Shown: positions 5,704 through 5,859 of the stretch, one piece after another | Layout: each line of letters starts with the position of its first letter | How positions within the stretch are numbered: the stretch's first letter is position 1 | Assembly: GCA_013694835.1 (NCBI GenBank) | Contig: JACDBP010000039.1 | Span: 1 to 5,859, forward strand | Reading direction: 5' to 3' | Source of the DNA: Chloroflexota bacterium | Lineage (GTDB): Bacteria; Chloroflexota; Limnocylindria; Limnocylindrales; CSP1-4 | DNA length: 5,859 nt | Notes under the pieces: generated by a model | What the model was told of the DNA's origin: nothing | What the model saw: only the letters and a program-made list of their open reading frames with translations | The model's database searches: none | Translations under genes and position numbers: made by a program

Positions 5704-5859
5704 TCAGCCGCCGGCGACGAGGTCCCTGAGCCCTTCCGCTTCCGTGGGCATGATGCCGCGCGCGGCCAGGACGTCGGCCACCGGGCCGCGATCCTCGTGG
5801 CACATCAGGACGATCACGCCGCGTCCGTCCGGCTGGGCCTCCAGTGCGGCGACCAGCGC
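5704..5859 (-). CDS. C-terminal end of an unidentified protein, possibly a Mur-ligase-family C-terminus
   Basis: Reading the minus strand from the window edge gives 51 residues in one open frame ending at a TGA (complement of 5704-5706). The 5' end lies outside the window. The codons are strongly G/C-ended, as in the neighbouring genes, and the peptide looks like a real alpha/beta domain end: a helix (ALVAALEAQ), a hydrophobic strand (GVIVLMC), then HEDRGPVADVLAARG and a short helix to the stop. The strand-then-Asp pattern resembles the last strand of the CphA Mur-ligase C-terminal domain (DLVVICADDTAAVY). A second Mur-ligase or CphA-like enzyme is therefore one possibility, but this is weak because only 51 residues are visible. 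The gene converges on cphA, so it is not in the same operon. It is short and has no internal start suited to an ORF caller, so it is easily missed. Confidence 0.6.
   Translation of the reverse strand, partial: ALVAALEAQPDGRGVIVLMCHEDRGPVADVLAARGIMPTEAEGLRDLVAGG

Noticed and set aside
5526..5729. Small plus-strand open frame (67 codons) in the intergenic region
   Set aside because: The composition is unusual (His, Arg, Pro, Cys), there is no ribosome binding site, and it overlaps the minus-strand gene end. It probably arises by chance.

Overview
This is a high-GC bacterial window (roughly two-thirds G+C, with strong G/C preference at third codon positions). It carries four plus-strand genes and the 3' end of one minus-strand gene. 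The centrepiece is a cyanophycin module: cphB (cyanophycinase, 1553-2392) followed by cphA (cyanophycin synthetase, 2439-5306). The overall look (short intergenic gaps, GTG starts, a CphA with a DYCHNVDG-type Mur-ligase motif) suggests a heterotrophic, non-cyanobacterial high-GC lineage. Chloroflexota or Actinomycetota are candidates, but nothing here fixes the taxon.

Layout. Positions 3-341 hold the C-terminal end of a parallel beta-helix protein. After a 114-bp gap with a possible -10 element and two small hairpins comes a probable membrane-anchored or secreted D-glucuronyl C5-epimerase-like protein (456-1484). These two look like a surface-polysaccharide or carbohydrate-modifying pair. A 68-bp gap carrying a second copy of the same promoter-like motif precedes cphB. 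cphA follows 46 bp later behind a strong Shine-Dalgarno sequence. A 397-bp non-coding convergent region (5307-5703) holds several hairpins built on a recurring GCATCC/GGATGC element. The window ends inside a minus-strand gene (5859-5704) of which only the last 51 residues are visible.

How the genes work together. CphA builds the nitrogen reserve polymer cyanophycin (a poly-Asp backbone with Arg side chains) from Asp, Arg and ATP, using an ATP-grasp and a Mur-ligase active site. CphB cleaves the polymer to beta-Asp-Arg dipeptides for reuse. Having both in one probable operon implies a complete store-and-release cycle, although no isoaspartyl dipeptidase is seen to finish the breakdown. All key CphB residues and the CphA nucleotide-binding motifs are intact. 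The N domain of CphA also keeps an HxxEH motif that may allow it to make its own primers. The most unusual points are a Gly/Pro/Ala-rich insertion in the CphA Mur-ligase C-terminal domain, the GCATCC repeat/hairpin cluster downstream of cphA, and the C5-epimerase gene immediately upstream of the cyanophycin operon. I see no clear evidence for a wholly new system.
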